Positions 33,349 to 46,180 are shown, counted from the first letter of the stretch. The stretch is 64,000 nucleotides of DNA from Tricholoma matsutake (GCA_026075535.2 AP026538.1:15694337-15758336), one strand, 5' to 3'. Numbers and translations: made by a program. Notes: generated from the letters alone by a model not told the origin.

Positions 33349-35640
33349 CTGTGGAAGAGGAGGCAGTGCATTTGGAAGGCGTCGCTCTGGCTATCGAGGG
33401 TTGATATGCTGGTGTTGGAACCACATCCACATTGGCGTCAGCTGTGGCGCAGGATTTGGGCCTTGTAGACATCATCAAAACTGCAGTGTGCTATCCTTCC
33501 TTGCAAGAATGAGAAATTTGGAAACTATCTATTGATGTACATTCTCCCCGCTCTTTTGATATTCTGTGCCTTGACCTCTGTTCAGGAAGGTTGCGAATAT
33601 GAGATACTGATCAAATGCATGGAAGCTGCAGCATCTGAACCTTCACATTCCACTGTGCTTTCTGTTTTCTACCACAATCATCTCCTGGGAGCTGTATATA
33701 TCGAGTGTCATCAATCTATGGTTGATGCAAGATTGTTACTTGGTTCCTTTCTCAAGGGCATCGCTCCTGTGTTGTTTCTTGGGTCAAAAAAATCCCGTCT
33801 AACATCTGTGCTGGTAGAAGATCATGTTAAACTCTTGATGCCCTCACCTCAGTTGCGAACCTGCAAGGCAGGTACATGGGTGCAGTTTCGGCATGGTGGC
33901 TACTATCATGACGACTTAGGATTTGTAACCAACGCTCATGAAGACCTCGCAGAGGCAATTTTTGTACCCAGGTTGTCATTTAGTCCTACCTCTCGTGCAT
34001 GACCACCCCAAGCTCTCTTTGATCCCATTACCATCAAAGACAGCCAGGGTGTTAGAGCGGTTAGGCAAAATCGTGGCCTATACATGTTTCACAGAAAAAC
34101 TTTCATGTCTGATGGATTTGGAATCAAAACTTTCAGGATGTCGGATTTAGGCAATGTTGATATACTACCAAAGGAAAAGGAACTTGTATTCTTTGATGAG
34201 TCAGGCGATGAAGATGTTCAATGCGCAATACAAGTTATTCGATCAAATGTTCAGTTTGGGGTATCCAACAATGTGCTTATATGTTTAGGCATGCTTCAGG
34301 GAATGTTGGGCTGCATTATTAGCATTGACAATACAGAAACGGCTCAAATCGAGACCTCTGAAGACCATCTTCTTGTTGAAGTACCTCAGTGGCACCTAAG
34401 GAGAGCTTTCTCCTGTGGTGATTATGTGACGATTATCAGTGGAGAACACCAAGGACATGACGGTTTTATTACAGAGCTATATGGAGAATTAGTAATGCTG
34501 TATATGCCGGTCAGAGAACTTGGACCTCAAAACCCTGTTGGTGAAGAGGTATTTGAACCAGCTCTGGCCGTTCTGCATGTATCTGACCTTTGTAGTTTCA
34601 AACTGAACATACATGTATCAATTGGAAAAACAATGTCAACACATCCAACATTGAACTGTGGGTAGTCGAGGAGAGACACTTGGCTGATAAGGCACAATGC
34701 AAAGATCCCATGCATACTGGAGATCCATTTTGTGGCATGAATGTTCATATTGTCAAGGGTAATCTGAAGGGCCATCAAGCAACAGTGCTTGGCTCTACCC
34801 TTGTCTTAAATGATAAGTTCATCGTTACTCTCAGGATTGACATGCAAGCTGTGAAAATGGTTGTTGAGCTTGACAATGACGATGTGATAGAGCTAGTGTG
34901 AGCATGATTATGACAGTCATTGCCCTGACTAATTGCAGTTTTGCCAGGACTGGTCTGTCATTATTGAAAGCAAGATGGATTCCAAGGGGCACATTGTTAC
35001 CTGGATTGATTGTTCGTCCATCTACACTGACTCATTCTGATTCAAGGGAAACATCCCTGAGTATGGCTTGGAACCCCACCTCTCATGGCTCGACTGAACC
35101 CACTGTGAAGCTTGGTGTGTGTCACTTCAACCGAAGCTACTCTGTTTAACTCACAAAACCTAGGAGAGTGGCTGCTGGACCCACGACTTGACAATAAATG
35201 CCTTGACGTTGTTGTTCAAGGCACCAAGGAAGGCATCTACTATTGAGGGGGGAAGTATGAAGGTTGTTGGGGCATGCTAGTGCTCAACTGTCCATGGAAA
35301 GGACTGGACAGTTCCATTACAGTCAAACTGGGGCTCATGGCGACCCAGGTCAAATTTCCCTTGAAGTACATCATGCCAGAAATGACTACTGAGAGAGAAG
35401 GTGCAGTAAAGGCTTCAGAGGCGCAGCTGATCTAGGCCAACACGTGGTGGTTATTGGGCCAGATCTTTCTGGAAATACTAACTTTATCGGTTGTTATGGC
35501 TGTGTCTCGAGTTGCCAGTATCCTTTGCAGCCCCATGATGCCTTAATTCTTCTTCATCATCCAGCTAGCCAATTTCCATACTTTCACGAAAAAAATATTT
35601 GTTGTTCTCATCATGAATCTGTGCTATGGAACAAAGTGTG
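33134..35640 (+). pseudogene. Spt5-like transcription elongation factor, decayed
   Basis: After an acceptor at 33133 the plus strand reads FLDLEASVDQDGDKRDSEME and an EEEEED acidic run, as in Spt5 N-termini. An NGN-like segment follows (YEILIKCMEAAASE, LLGAVYIECHQSMVDARLLL), then a KOW-type block (GTWVQFRHGGYYHDDLGFV). Later KOW-like blocks are GDYVTIISGEHQGHDGFI (about 34420) and GMNVHIVKGNLKGHQATVLG (about 34735), and near 35450 VVIGPDLSGNTNFIGCYG. Real Spt5 pairs with Spt4 on RNA polymerase II. This copy has many stops and frame changes (near 33405, 33515, 34000, 34665, 34900), so it is a pseudogene and not the housekeeping gene. Confidence 0.7.
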
Positions 35641-35649
35641 GATACAGTA

Positions 35650-36460
35650 GCTTACATCTATCTGTATTATCTTGTTTTGTATTTTCCAGTGTCCATAAAA
35701 TCAATATGAATACCTTGTTGATTGCATCACATGAATATTTATCAGAAGTTTCCATTTGAAATCCATCCTTGACAGGTGGCATGACTTTGATGGCTGGTTT
35801 TCTTTTCAATCTCGAACCACCATGTTGCACACATTCAAACACCTCTCTGTCCTAGCCATTTTCTGCCTGAACCAAATCGCTGTCACATCCAATGGTATGT
35901 TGTACTGCTCCAGCCTTCCTTTCTGGACTTTAATCTGTATTAGGTGATAGTCTGGTGCCTAGATCTCATCTACACGATCGCATGGGCCACCTGGGTCTCT
36001 TATCATATGGTATGCTCCGATGAACTCATTTGAGAACCGTGAACTGAATGTGGCTGGGTGCATCTAGATCACCTCAATAGTTCTCATCTTGCCGGTATCA
36101 CTTATAGTAAACTCCAGCTGGCTACCTTGGCGAGTGCAGACAATTTGGGGAAGGGACCTGTTCTTTTGTTAAGCCCTTTGAGCCTATCATATGGTATGAA
36201 TGGCTGTTTCCTATAATGTTGATACCTTAATGTTTATGACCAACTTTTCCAGGAAATATCCAGCATAAGGGTAGTATCCCCCCCATGCGAGTGATCTCAT
36301 TGGTGGAAATAATCTGGCCCCCAAATAGGTTTCTCCAATGCAGGTATCTACATAGCCCCATGTGTGGGCTCCCCCAATGAGGGCATTTTGCATCCACCTG
36401 AAGTGGAAACTCCCAGTGTGGGTGATTTGATGATCCCCTTAAGGGGTGTTCTTTATAAAG
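35650..36460. other. junction between Spt5-like pseudogene and Helitron, 5' Helitron end not found
   Basis: The sequence contains CATATGGTATG twice (36007, 36188) and a GGGCTCCCCCAATG stretch at 36368. I could not fix a Helitron 5' TC end. No supported gene. Confidence 0.3.
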
Positions 36461-36839
36461 AACCTGTTCCAGACCTAAATTGTTATGCCAATGTGTACCT
36501 TTTTAACATATCTGACTTATTGAAGTTGCAATGCTATAATTGGACCTCTATATTTCATTGGGAATCATCTGCAGTACTGATGTATTTTAGAGGCAATGGT
36601 CACTTGCTTAGGAAATATGGTATGACCTCCTCTCAATTTTCTATTAAATATGTGTCACATAAATTTGTTCCTTCAATTTCTTGCTCCATAAGATCACTAA
36701 ACTCCTGCTCTACTTCTGTAGAGGTGTTCTCTAACTTTTGGCAGTGCATCAGGAATATTGTTTCTTTGCTGTTCCATTTGCAACACTGGTTACTGTCCTT
36801 AAACATTCTTCCAGTTGTTGGTGTTCCAGTCAGGGTCCA

Positions 36840-39800
36840 GAAGCTATCTTTGATACTGAAACAGAATATGATGTACAAACATGATTTTGCAGCAAGGCTC
36901 CTGGCTCTTGTCAATCATAGATGTGATGGTGATAATTTGTCTATATCTTGTTTATTTTCAACTCTTTCTTGTGTGGTTCTTAGACAGTTTGGCCACTTGT
37001 GTCAGATGGCCAAATTCATGCTGCAAGGTCTTGTATTTTTACATCCATTGAAACATCAAGGTCAGATTTTCATTACTGGTGAAGCCAATGGGAATGTGCC
37101 CTATCAGCTATTCAAGTTTCATAAAGTATGTGACCCAAGAGGATATTTCAAAAAGGATGCATCTACAGCATTTGCACCACCTAGAACATTTACCAAGGGG
37201 GGCCATGCTGCTCATGTATTTCCCTACTTGCAACTAGAGCCATATATGTTGCCATGGGATAAAAATCAGCTAGATATTACAAAAAATGTATTCAAATATG
37301 CTGATCATGTGAATGATGTTGGATCACTGCAGTATCCCCCAAGTCAATTTGTTCATGTTAACATGCCACTTCAGGATCTTACCCCATATCTTACTGTAAG
37401 CACTCTGCAAAAGATAGCAAAATCTCATGGTTGTCTTACTGGATCTCATGACAATAAAAAGACCTTACAGTATTCTTTAGAAAATCACTCCTGTCCCCAA
37501 TGTAATGTACTCGTTACTGTGTTTTCAATTGAGCTACTAAAATTGAAACAACAACATGAAGCAAACTTGAAGAAAAAGAAGCATGAAGATTCTAATGGCA
37601 TTAATACACTCAAAGAACAGCTTGACAGCTCAAATATTGCAACTGACTCTTTATTTCCATTTCCACCAGAGCCATTGACTAGTGCTCTTGCACAAAACAT
37701 TGTAGATGGAGCTTGTAAAAAGATGACCAAAAATAAAATTGAGGAAGGTGGTTGTGCTGTACATGGTGAGTTAGTACCAATTGGGGAACTTAGTAGATTG
37801 AAATCTTTTAAAAACCACTTGCATATATCAAAGGTAGAGGGTGTATCTAGTGGAGAGCAAAAAAATTTGGACCAGAAGAAAAAAGAATATACTGGTCCCA
37901 TATTAGATTATAAATGTAGTAATGTATGCAACACTTGTAGAATGTCTATTAGATGTAACAAAGTTCCAAGGCTTGCACTAGCATGTGGATTGTGGCTTGG
38001 GGATGTACCTGAAGAGTTATCCAGCTTGCGATTTGTTGAAAAACTTTTAATTGCCAGAGTTAGACATACATGTTGTTTTCTGAAATTTTCAACAGGGGGC
38101 TGTAAAATGAAAGCTAATGCAATTGCATTTGAAACTCCCATTCCCAAGGTATACAGTAAACTTCCACCTCCTAGAGATGAGATGGATGATGTACTTGCAA
38201 TTTTTTTTACAGGTCCATGCAAACCAACGCTGGAAGACTATAATTGATCATTGGTTTTAGTGCGATGGAACCATGTAGCACGAACACTAGAGTGGCTGAA
38301 ATTAAGCCATAGAGATTATGCAGATATAGACATTTCACATGAAAATTTGGCAGAGTATCCTGAAGATGGACCACCCTGTGCAGTAGAGTATAAGCCTCTC
38401 TCAAGTAATAAAACATTGGACAGAACTAGTTTACATGATATGGATGATGAAGATGGTACTGCTGAAGGTGATTGTGCATATACAGTACATGGGCTGACTG
38501 GACAGAAATTGGATACTATGACTACTAACAGATTAAAGGCACTTGCACTGAAGCATTTAAATTCTCAGGGAAAATGTCTGGTTGTTGGTCATAGCAATAA
38601 AGCTGAATCTTCATGGGACAATCCACAGCTTATCTTAAGATGTTTCCCTGGTTATTTCCATATGGACTAGGAGGTGTTGGCTCAGCTGGTTTGTCTGACA
38701 AAGAGCACAAAAGACATTTACTAATGTATCATGATAAAAGGTTTCAGACAAATGTCAATTTTCCATTTGTTGCATTTAGTCATGAACAAGTTAAAACAAG
38801 TACAACTCAGAGTTTTCTACTTGCTGAGAAAAGCAAGTTTCAAACTATTACAGACAGACTTCTGAATCTTGATCAGACTGTTTTGAATACTTTAATTGAG
38901 AAGATTTCTGGTGGAGATTATGTTGCAGCAGAAACTGATGAAGAGAAGAATTGCTTTCAAGTCATACATAAAAGACTTGGATCATATTGCTGGAAGTGTC
39001 AAAGGATCTATGACAAGTAAAAAATATATGTGGAATGAAATTTGGTCATTAGTAAATCATTGTGGAGCACCATCTTGGTATATAACATTATCTCCTGCTG
39101 ATGTAAAGCATCCAATATGTCTCTATTATGCTGGGACAGATACTAAGTTTGAGCCTTCTATACTGGATGATGGTGATAGAATTTGTCGTATATGCAAAAG
39201 TCCAGTAGCTAGTGCTCGATTTTTTCATTTCATGGTCCAAACCTTTATTGAGGATGTATTGGGTGTAAAATCCAAACACCATGGGTTGTATGGAGATACT
39301 AAGGGATATTATGGAACTGTTGAACAACAAGGCCGGCTCACACTACATATGCATCTCTTGCTCTGGATAAAAAGATCTTTGACACCACAAGAAATGTGAC
39401 ACAAAATACTTGATTCTGATTCTGATTTCCAAAAGAATGTTGTTAAATGGTTGGAAAGCTGTGTTTCAGGAGAATTCTTTAATGGCACACAAAAAGATGT
39501 CATGACATGGATTGACTCAAATAATAACTTGCCAGAATATAGGAATCCAACAGAAACCATGCCTTTGCCCCCTCCACCTGCTTGTAAAAAAACAGATCCT
39601 CATGAAACATGCCATGCATGTAAAAAACTAAGTCCATGGTGGGGTCTATCTACACAAACAGTTGATGATCTCCTCACAAAGTCAAATGTTCATAGTTGTA
39701 ATAGGAACAAGAATAAAGATGGAAGTACAAATAAGCGGCATGGATATACTGGCTTCATGGACAATAAATGGGGCAAATGCAAGGCAAGATTTCCCCGACC

Positions 39801-42800
39801 TTTTTTCAAGAAACATGCATAGACAAGGAGACTGGTTCACTGGATTTGAAGAAAAGAGAACCTTGGCTAAATACTTTTATGCCCTTACTAACTTATATTT
39901 TCCGCTGTAATACAGATGTTACTTGCCTCATGTCATGTACTGCAATTAAAGCAGTAATTATCTATGTATCTGATTATATGACTAAACCCCCCTTGAAAAC
40001 TCATGTTATTTTTGAATCAATCAAATCAATCTTTACTAAAAACATGGAACTTGTTAATGGCACATTACCAAGTAGAGAAAAAGCAAGATGATTGATGGCA
40101 AAAGTGGTAAATTTGTTGTCAGCAAAAATGGAAATGGGTGCAATTATGATATCCATGTATTTGCTAGGAAACCCTGATCACTATACTAGTCACAAATTTG
40201 TTCCATTTTACTGGCAAACATATGTATCTGAAGCTCAGAAATTCTGGCATCCAGAAGAAGCAACAAGTTTTTCAACCAAAGTGGCACTTGTAAAACTAAA
40301 GAGTAAGATAATAGGTCTTTCATCTGTCTTTGATTATATTTATCGTGCACCTGAGCTTGAGAACATGTCATGATATGACTGGATCAGAAGATGCAAAAGA
40401 GAAAAAATTTCCAAGAAAAAAAAATCAAAACTTGATAACTCTGTACAATCTCCTGATAATTCCAACAATTGTGATGCAGGAGATTTATCTATGCAATGTG
40501 ATCTAGTTGGAGACCAATCTTTTGAGTCTGTTGATGCAGAATATGATTGCAAAGATAAACTTCCAAGCTTGACAGGAATGAAAAAAACCAAGTACCAGTT
40601 TTATCAGTTTACAAACTTTCATCCTCTTTACAACACACATCATATCAAAGTTGGTCCTAATGATAATGATGTGGTTGTTAACTTTATTGGAACTAATTTA
40701 CCCCACTGTGACCAAGGAGATAGAGAATATTATTGTTCTACTATGCTTACTCTTTTTAAGCCCTGGCGAACTGGAGAAGAACTGAAATCTAATAGTGAGA
40801 ACTGGGACAATGCTTTTAGTAATTGCCTGTTTACTGCAAGACAATTGGAATTTATGAAGAATTTCAATATTTGATTTGAATGTTTAGATGCAAGGGATGA
40901 CTACCAGGCTCAATTGAAGAAAAATGCAAGTGTTTTGTCTACATGGGAGGAAGCTGATTTAAATTCTATGGAGGATTGTACATTGGATAATCTTTATGCA
41001 CACCATTCTGAAGATGGTCAAGATGATATTCCACTTCATCTGCTCCAGTTAGGAAAAGGAGAAATGCATCGACAACGGGAAACTATGACCATGCAAAATA
41101 TTATGACCAACCTTGGTTGGACTGCTGAAAAGCAGGTCAATACTCACACTAAGATTGAGCTAAACCCTCCACCAATCCAGCACATCTTATCAGGATTAGA
41201 ATGGAAAATGAAGTTGCCAAAAAAAGGCATGAAGTTCTAGAGCAGCGAAAGCAAAGAATGTCTGCAAGTCATAAACATGATCCTAAACAATCTTTTGAAC
41301 TGTCCTCTTCAAATATTGTTAAGATTGCTGATAAATCTTATCTAACCAAAAAAATCCATAAGTCTGACACACAACAGGCCCTTGATACTGTAGTTGAGGA
41401 ATTCAGTCTTAACACAGAACAAGAAAAAGCATTTCACATTGTAGCCACACATGCTAGTGATCCTTATTCAGAACCTTTACAGATGTATATTGGTGGAATG
41501 GCTGGAACTGGCAAGTCTCAAGTTCTAAAAGCTTTAAAATCTTTTTTCAAGAAGAGAAATGAATCACATCAATTTATAGTAGTAGCATCAACAGGAAGTG
41601 CAGCTGCTTTGCTTGAAGGATCAACTTATCACTGACTTTTGGTATTAGTGACTATAATGAGAAAGGACTTACAAATTTAGCTCAGGTGAGATCTAGACTT
41701 ATTGGAGTAGACTATGTTTTCTTGGATGAGGTGTCTATGTTATCTTGTCATGATATGTATCGTATCTCATGTCAGCTTGCTATTGCATTAAACATTCCGG
41801 AGCAGCCTTTTGGAGGTTTGAGTATGCTGTTTGCAGGTGATTTTGCACAGCTGCCACCAGTTGTAGGTGGTGAAGGAACATCTTTATATAGTCGAAATAT
41901 TGGAGCTGTTGCATCAACTCAGAGATCACAGGAAGAAGCAATAGGAAAATCATTGTGGCATCAGGTAACTACAGTAGTTATACTTCGGGAAAACATGAGA
42001 CAAAAAAAACAGACTCCAGAAGATGCTAAATTTCGTACTGCATTAGAAAATATGAGATACAACTACAGACATTGCATTTTTACAAACACTCATATCATCT
42101 CCCATATCTGGACAACCATCTATATGTGATGATAATTTCCATGACATATCAATCATTACTGCACTAAATGTCCATAAAGATGAGATTAACAAGCTTGGCT
42201 CAGAACATTTTGCTGCTGAAACTGGACAAGTTTTGACACATTTTTACTCTGAAGATTCTCAAAAGGTCCACTCAGAGAAATCAAAATTCAATGGTTCAGT
42301 AGTTAAGCTTAACAAAATATCTGACCAGTTACAGCAGGTTCTCTGGGATCAGCCATATAGTTCAACTGACAGACACATAGCTGGAACATTATCTTTATGT
42401 AAAGGCTTACCTGTGATGATACAATATAATGGTGCAACAGAACTGTGTATTACAAAAGGTCAAGAAGCTACAGTATATGACTGGAATGTATCTCCTGGTG
42501 TACATGGTCGACCAACATTGGAAACACTTTTGTCAAATTGACCAATCCTCCATCTAATGTTAAATTTGATGGACTTCCTAAAAATGTTGTACCCTTATAC
42601 AAAACTACTAATTCAATTTACTGTTCTTTGCCTGATGATTCAAAGGTACATGTGTCAAGGACCCAGATAGAGGTTCTTCCCAACTTTTCTATGACAGACT
42701 ATGCTTCTCAAGGTAAAACAAGGCCTTATAATGTGGTAAACCTTAATGACAATCGTTCTCATCAGTCTTATTATACAGCATTGTCATGCAGTGCAACTGC

Positions 42801-43443
42801 AGCTGGTACATTAATAACACAGTCATTTCATCCTCAGAAAATCACAGGTGGTGCTTCTGGTGCCTTAAGACAAGAATTCAGAGAGCTAGAGTTGCTTGAT
42901 GAAATTACTGACTTGAGATATAATGGAAAATTGCACAAAAATGTGGTTGGTGATCAGAGAAATATGCTAATCGTGGCATTTAGACAATGGAAAGGAATGC
43001 ATCATATACCATCAGCAGTACACAAAGCCATTAGGTGGAATTCCAGAGATCCTTTATTAGAACCTGAAATAGAAGATATCAGATGGAAAATTGTACAAAA
43101 ACAGAAGAAGCATGCTGCAGCTGCCCTAGCAAAAGCTGCTCCAGCAAAAGCTAATCCTGCTTCTGTTTCAATCAAATCCTTAAAAAGAAAAATCAGTTTG
43201 ATAACTGATAATTCTATGACTGAAAACATAAATAAAAAAGCAAAAACCAGTCACAATACAGCTCACATGGCATCTGGTAGTGCAACATTTCAGATTTCAA
43301 CTCCTAATGGTTTGATATGGAGTAATAACAGCTGTGCATATGATTCTGTATTTACTATATTATACTCACTTTGGAGAAGTAATCCAACACACTGGAAACA
43401 ATCCTTTTATAGCATGAACTGTGACCTGCTAGAAGAGATCTGA
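36840..43443 (+). pseudogene. Helitron Rep-PIF1 helicase protein, broken
   Basis: Recognisable blocks are YPPSQFVHVNMPLQDLTPYL; CNTCRMSIRCNKVPRLALAC and PIPKVYSKLPPPRDEMDDVL (38130-38200); MTTNRLKALALKHLNSQGKC; CFPGYFHMD then YGLGGVGSAG (frame change near 38665); the HUH-type LTLHMHLLLWIK (39334-39369); the helicase Walker A GGMAGTGKS (about 41492-41518); Walker B-like VDYVFLDEVSMLSC; GGLSMLFAGDFAQLPPV; and a C-terminal YTALSCSATAAGTLI. Stops or frame changes occur near 38247, 38670, 39400, 39822, 40091, 40375, 40874, 41240, 41640, 42129 and 42541. It cannot be active. Confidence 0.88.
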
Positions 43444-44085
43444 AATGGATTTAATGATCACTCTTATGATCAAACTTCATTAGAATCTGTTAGAGACACA
43501 TTCAGAATGGCTTTAGATAATTTGCAATTAGCTGGCCTATGCTGGGGCAGATATACTTCTGTGGTCAGGTTATTAGAGTACATGTTAAAACACCTACAGA
43601 GATGGTGACTTCACAGCTTACCTGTAGTGAGGGACATCCTATCATCCATAGTCAATGCCACTCTATTTATTCATATGTTTTATCTGCTGGCACAAATCCT
43701 TATGTATCAACAACAGACTGGATTCAGAATTACAAAGAAGATTCACACCTTTTGTGTGAAGATTGCAATCAGTGTCTTCAACGCACATACTCATTTTCAA
43801 GGATTCCAGATCTAATTGTATTTGAGTTTGAAGGCAAGGATATATGTATAGACCCAGAGGTAACAATAACTTGTAGAAACAATCAATCTCGCAATATGAA
43901 ACTCCAGGGTGTCATTTACTATGGAGAACAGCATTAAACTTCACGCATCATGATTAATGAACAGATATGGTTTCATGATGGCACCTCTACTGGTGCCAAC
44001 ATGGTATATGATGGACAAATACTACCCACTACAGATCTTCTACATTGCAAAGGAAAACAGGCAAATATTGCAATTTATGCCTGAT
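43250..44085 (+). pseudogene. ubiquitin-protease-like (C19-type) domain at the Helitron C-terminus
   Basis: It follows the helicase in the same frame until a TGA at 43441-43443. The Cys box is IWSNNSCAYDSVFTILYSLW (43316 on). A zinc-ribbon-like LTCSEGHPI ... LCEDCNQC follows, then SRIPDLIVFEFEGKDICIDP, GVIYYGEQH and WFHDGTSTGANM, resembling the His box of ubiquitin-specific proteases. Stops at 43441 and 43935 and a frame change near 43590 break it. The same domain is found in the fragment at 4618-5879, so it belongs to the element. Deubiquitinase activity is inferred from motifs only. Confidence 0.65.
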
Positions 44086-44189
44086 GGTATACATCATGAA
44101 AGTCTCATCCTATACAAATTTCAAACTGCTGTCTTGCTTTGTTAGTCAATCTTAGTGATTACTATGACTTCAATACTTATGACTTGCTT

Positions 44190-44600
44190 TTTTTTTTTTT
44201 TTTTTGAGTCAACGATTTATAACATGGTGCTCGATCGCAGTCCATGGGTGAGGGTACAAACAAAAGTAGCTAAACATCTATGACTACTTAAGCCCACACC
44301 CCCTCCATGTTACCTGTATGAGACAGCCACTAGTTGGCGGGCATGGCCAAATAATGCCCGGTGAGGTGGGAAGGAGAGCGGTGGAGTGGGCTCCATAGCG
44401 CTGCCCACTAACCAAGAATCCTGCCAGTCAGCACTTACAGCGGTCCCCCCAGCTGCCCCCCAACTGAAGTCAGGGGCGCTGAGTAGTGTCAATTCACCGT
44501 AAACCCTCCCCCCAAAGGAGGGGGGTGAACCGCCTCTGCTAACCATCCAGCAGGTGGTGACCGCCCCAGGCACGACAAGGGCAGACCATCACGATGTGCA
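44190..44600 (-). mobile_element. SINE with poly(A) tail and 15-bp target duplication
   Basis: The plus strand begins with a T run (44190-44205) and ends at 44600; both sides carry ACTTATGACTTGCTT (44175-44189 and 44601-44615). The minus strand therefore holds a 5' end, about 395 bp of body and a poly(A) tail. Near the 5' end, GATGGTTAGCAGAGGCGG and GGTTCACCC resemble Pol III A and B boxes, but spacing is short and the assignment is uncertain. It sits in the Helitron 3' region; removing it restores alignment with 5590-5650. A LINE presumably moved it. Confidence 0.88.
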
Positions 44601-44964
44601 ACTTATGACTTGCTTAATATCTGCCTATGCTAAGACCTGTTTTTGGTGATATCACCTCTAGTACTCTGCATTGTCCTAATTCATGCATCAGCTTCTTTGT
44701 TTTGTTTCCCACACCACCTTGCTTCACTTTACATTATATTGGCACTTGCCTAATCCTATTAGATAGCAGCACCATACTTTGTGATTATCAAGCCATTGTG
44801 TGTCATTCCTGTACATTATTGAAAGCCAGACTCTAGTTTGTTTGTTTTATACTACAACTGTATATGTTATCTGCCACATGGATTGAATCAAAAGAAGAGA
44901 GAGAAAAGTCCATGAAGTGAGGACTCGTTCATGCCAGGCATAGCCATGGCCCAACCTGACAAGT

Positions 44965-46180
44965 GTGCTTGGGGATCCTTTTTCGAATGCTACCTTTTGG
45001 TGGCAGATGTGCCTGAAGGAGCCCAGGTGGCGGTGTTTGACGTGGATGCTGCATTCTGAAACATACCCACCCATCCTTCAGCGCACCATTTTCTAGCAAT
45101 AATGATGAAAGGGCTAATCCATCTTGACCCAGTTCTGAATTTTGGAGCATCGCCATCACCTGGAATTTTTGGCAGGGTTGCGGATGCCTTGGTGCGAATA
45201 CTCATTAGTCAGGGCGTCAAGGCAGTCATTAAATGGGTGGATGATTTTATTTTTCTACACTACCCCTTGTGTCGCCTATGCAATGGATCTTTTCAATACT
45301 CGTACACTGCTGACCTTGTCTGGAAGATTGCTGAGGAGCTGGGGTGGCCATGGGCCCCTGCAAAATTTGTTGACTTCACAACAGTCTTCATGTATATCAG
45401 TTTCTGGTGGGACCTGGGGGGGAAAAAGGTGGAGCTACCAGAAAAGAAGAAGGTGAAGTACTTGGAACAAATAGCCAATTGGACCCAGGGATCAGTTCAT
45501 AGTGCAAAGGAGGCGGAGAAGGTGATAGGCACATTGAACCATGTCTGCTTGGTTGTACAGGAGGGGCGTTCAAGAATGGTCTCACTTTACAAGTTTGGAG
45601 TGCATTTAGGGCAGGACAATTTCAGGAGGTGAAGCATAAACTCGCAGCCATGGCAGCAGAAGATATGGATTGGTGGAGGTGATGGTTGCAAGATGAATTT
45701 GTAGGAATGGCTATAATCTGCCTGCTGGAGCCATCACGGATGAAGCTTTTCATGGATGCATCTATGGGGTGGGGCATCGGATTGGTTATTGATGGGAGGT
45801 GGCTAGCCTGGCAATTCAAAGAGGGATGGAACTCCGAGGGGTGAGAGATTGGATGGGGTGAGATGGTAGCAGTGGAGCTGGCAATCTGGACATTGATCAT
45901 GGCAAAATTCTCTAATGTGCACGCCATTATACGCTCAGACAACCAAGGGGTGGTGGGAGCATTGAAGGCAGGCAGATCATGAGGCACCCAGCAGAATGCC
46001 ATTTTGCATGAGATTGTCAGGCTCATTCAAGAGCATGACCTTTGAGTTTCAACAATCTGGGTACCTACATCAGAGAATCCTGCAGACGATCCATCGAGGG
46101 GTGTGTTTGCTGATAGGAAAGGGCTATACGCATTTCCTCCTAAGATTCCTTTTCATTTGGAAAAAGGCAGTAGATTACCA
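44965..46180 (+). pseudogene. DIRS copy B reverse transcriptase and RNase H
   Basis: It reads CAWGSFFECYLLVADVPEGA, VAVFDVDAAF-stop-NIPTHPSA (stop at about 45057), then LIHLDPVLNFGASPSPGIFG and the RT active site VDD in KWVDDFIFLHYP (about 45235). The thumb-like end has KYLEQIANWTQGSVHSAKEA. RNase H follows: LFMDASMGWGIGLVID, a Glu in EMVAVELAIW, and IIRSDNQGVVGAL, with stops near 45680, 45842 and 45980 where Trp or Arg codons are likely. The catalytic Asp/Glu residues of RNase H remain. Confidence 0.75.

Larger units (their letters stand above)
36460..44962 (+). mobile_element. Helitron (Rep-helicase type) with ubiquitin-protease-like tail; degraded
   Basis: Order along the plus strand: N-terminal Cys-containing domain (37900-38247), Helitron helicase-like Rep region with an HMH (HUH-type) motif at 39346-39354, PIF1-family helicase (41400-42900), C-terminal ubiquitin-protease-like domain (43250-44010), and a 3' end at 44959-44962 shared with the fragment at 4618-5879. 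A small inverted repeat ATGCCAGGCAT (44931-44941) precedes the end. Rolling-circle transposons of this type leave no target duplication. The 5' boundary is approximate. A SINE interrupts the tail at 44190-44600. Confidence 0.85.

Noticed and set aside
36633..36914. A 93-residue minus-strand ORF opposite the Helitron N-terminal region
   Set aside because: It does not resemble a known family and may be chance. The plus-strand text here is also weak, so the stretch could be a captured fragment, but the evidence is insufficient.
39088..39560. Minus-strand ORFs across the Helitron Rep region
   Set aside because: They are shadows of the plus-strand Rep coding sequence, which carries the HUH motif.
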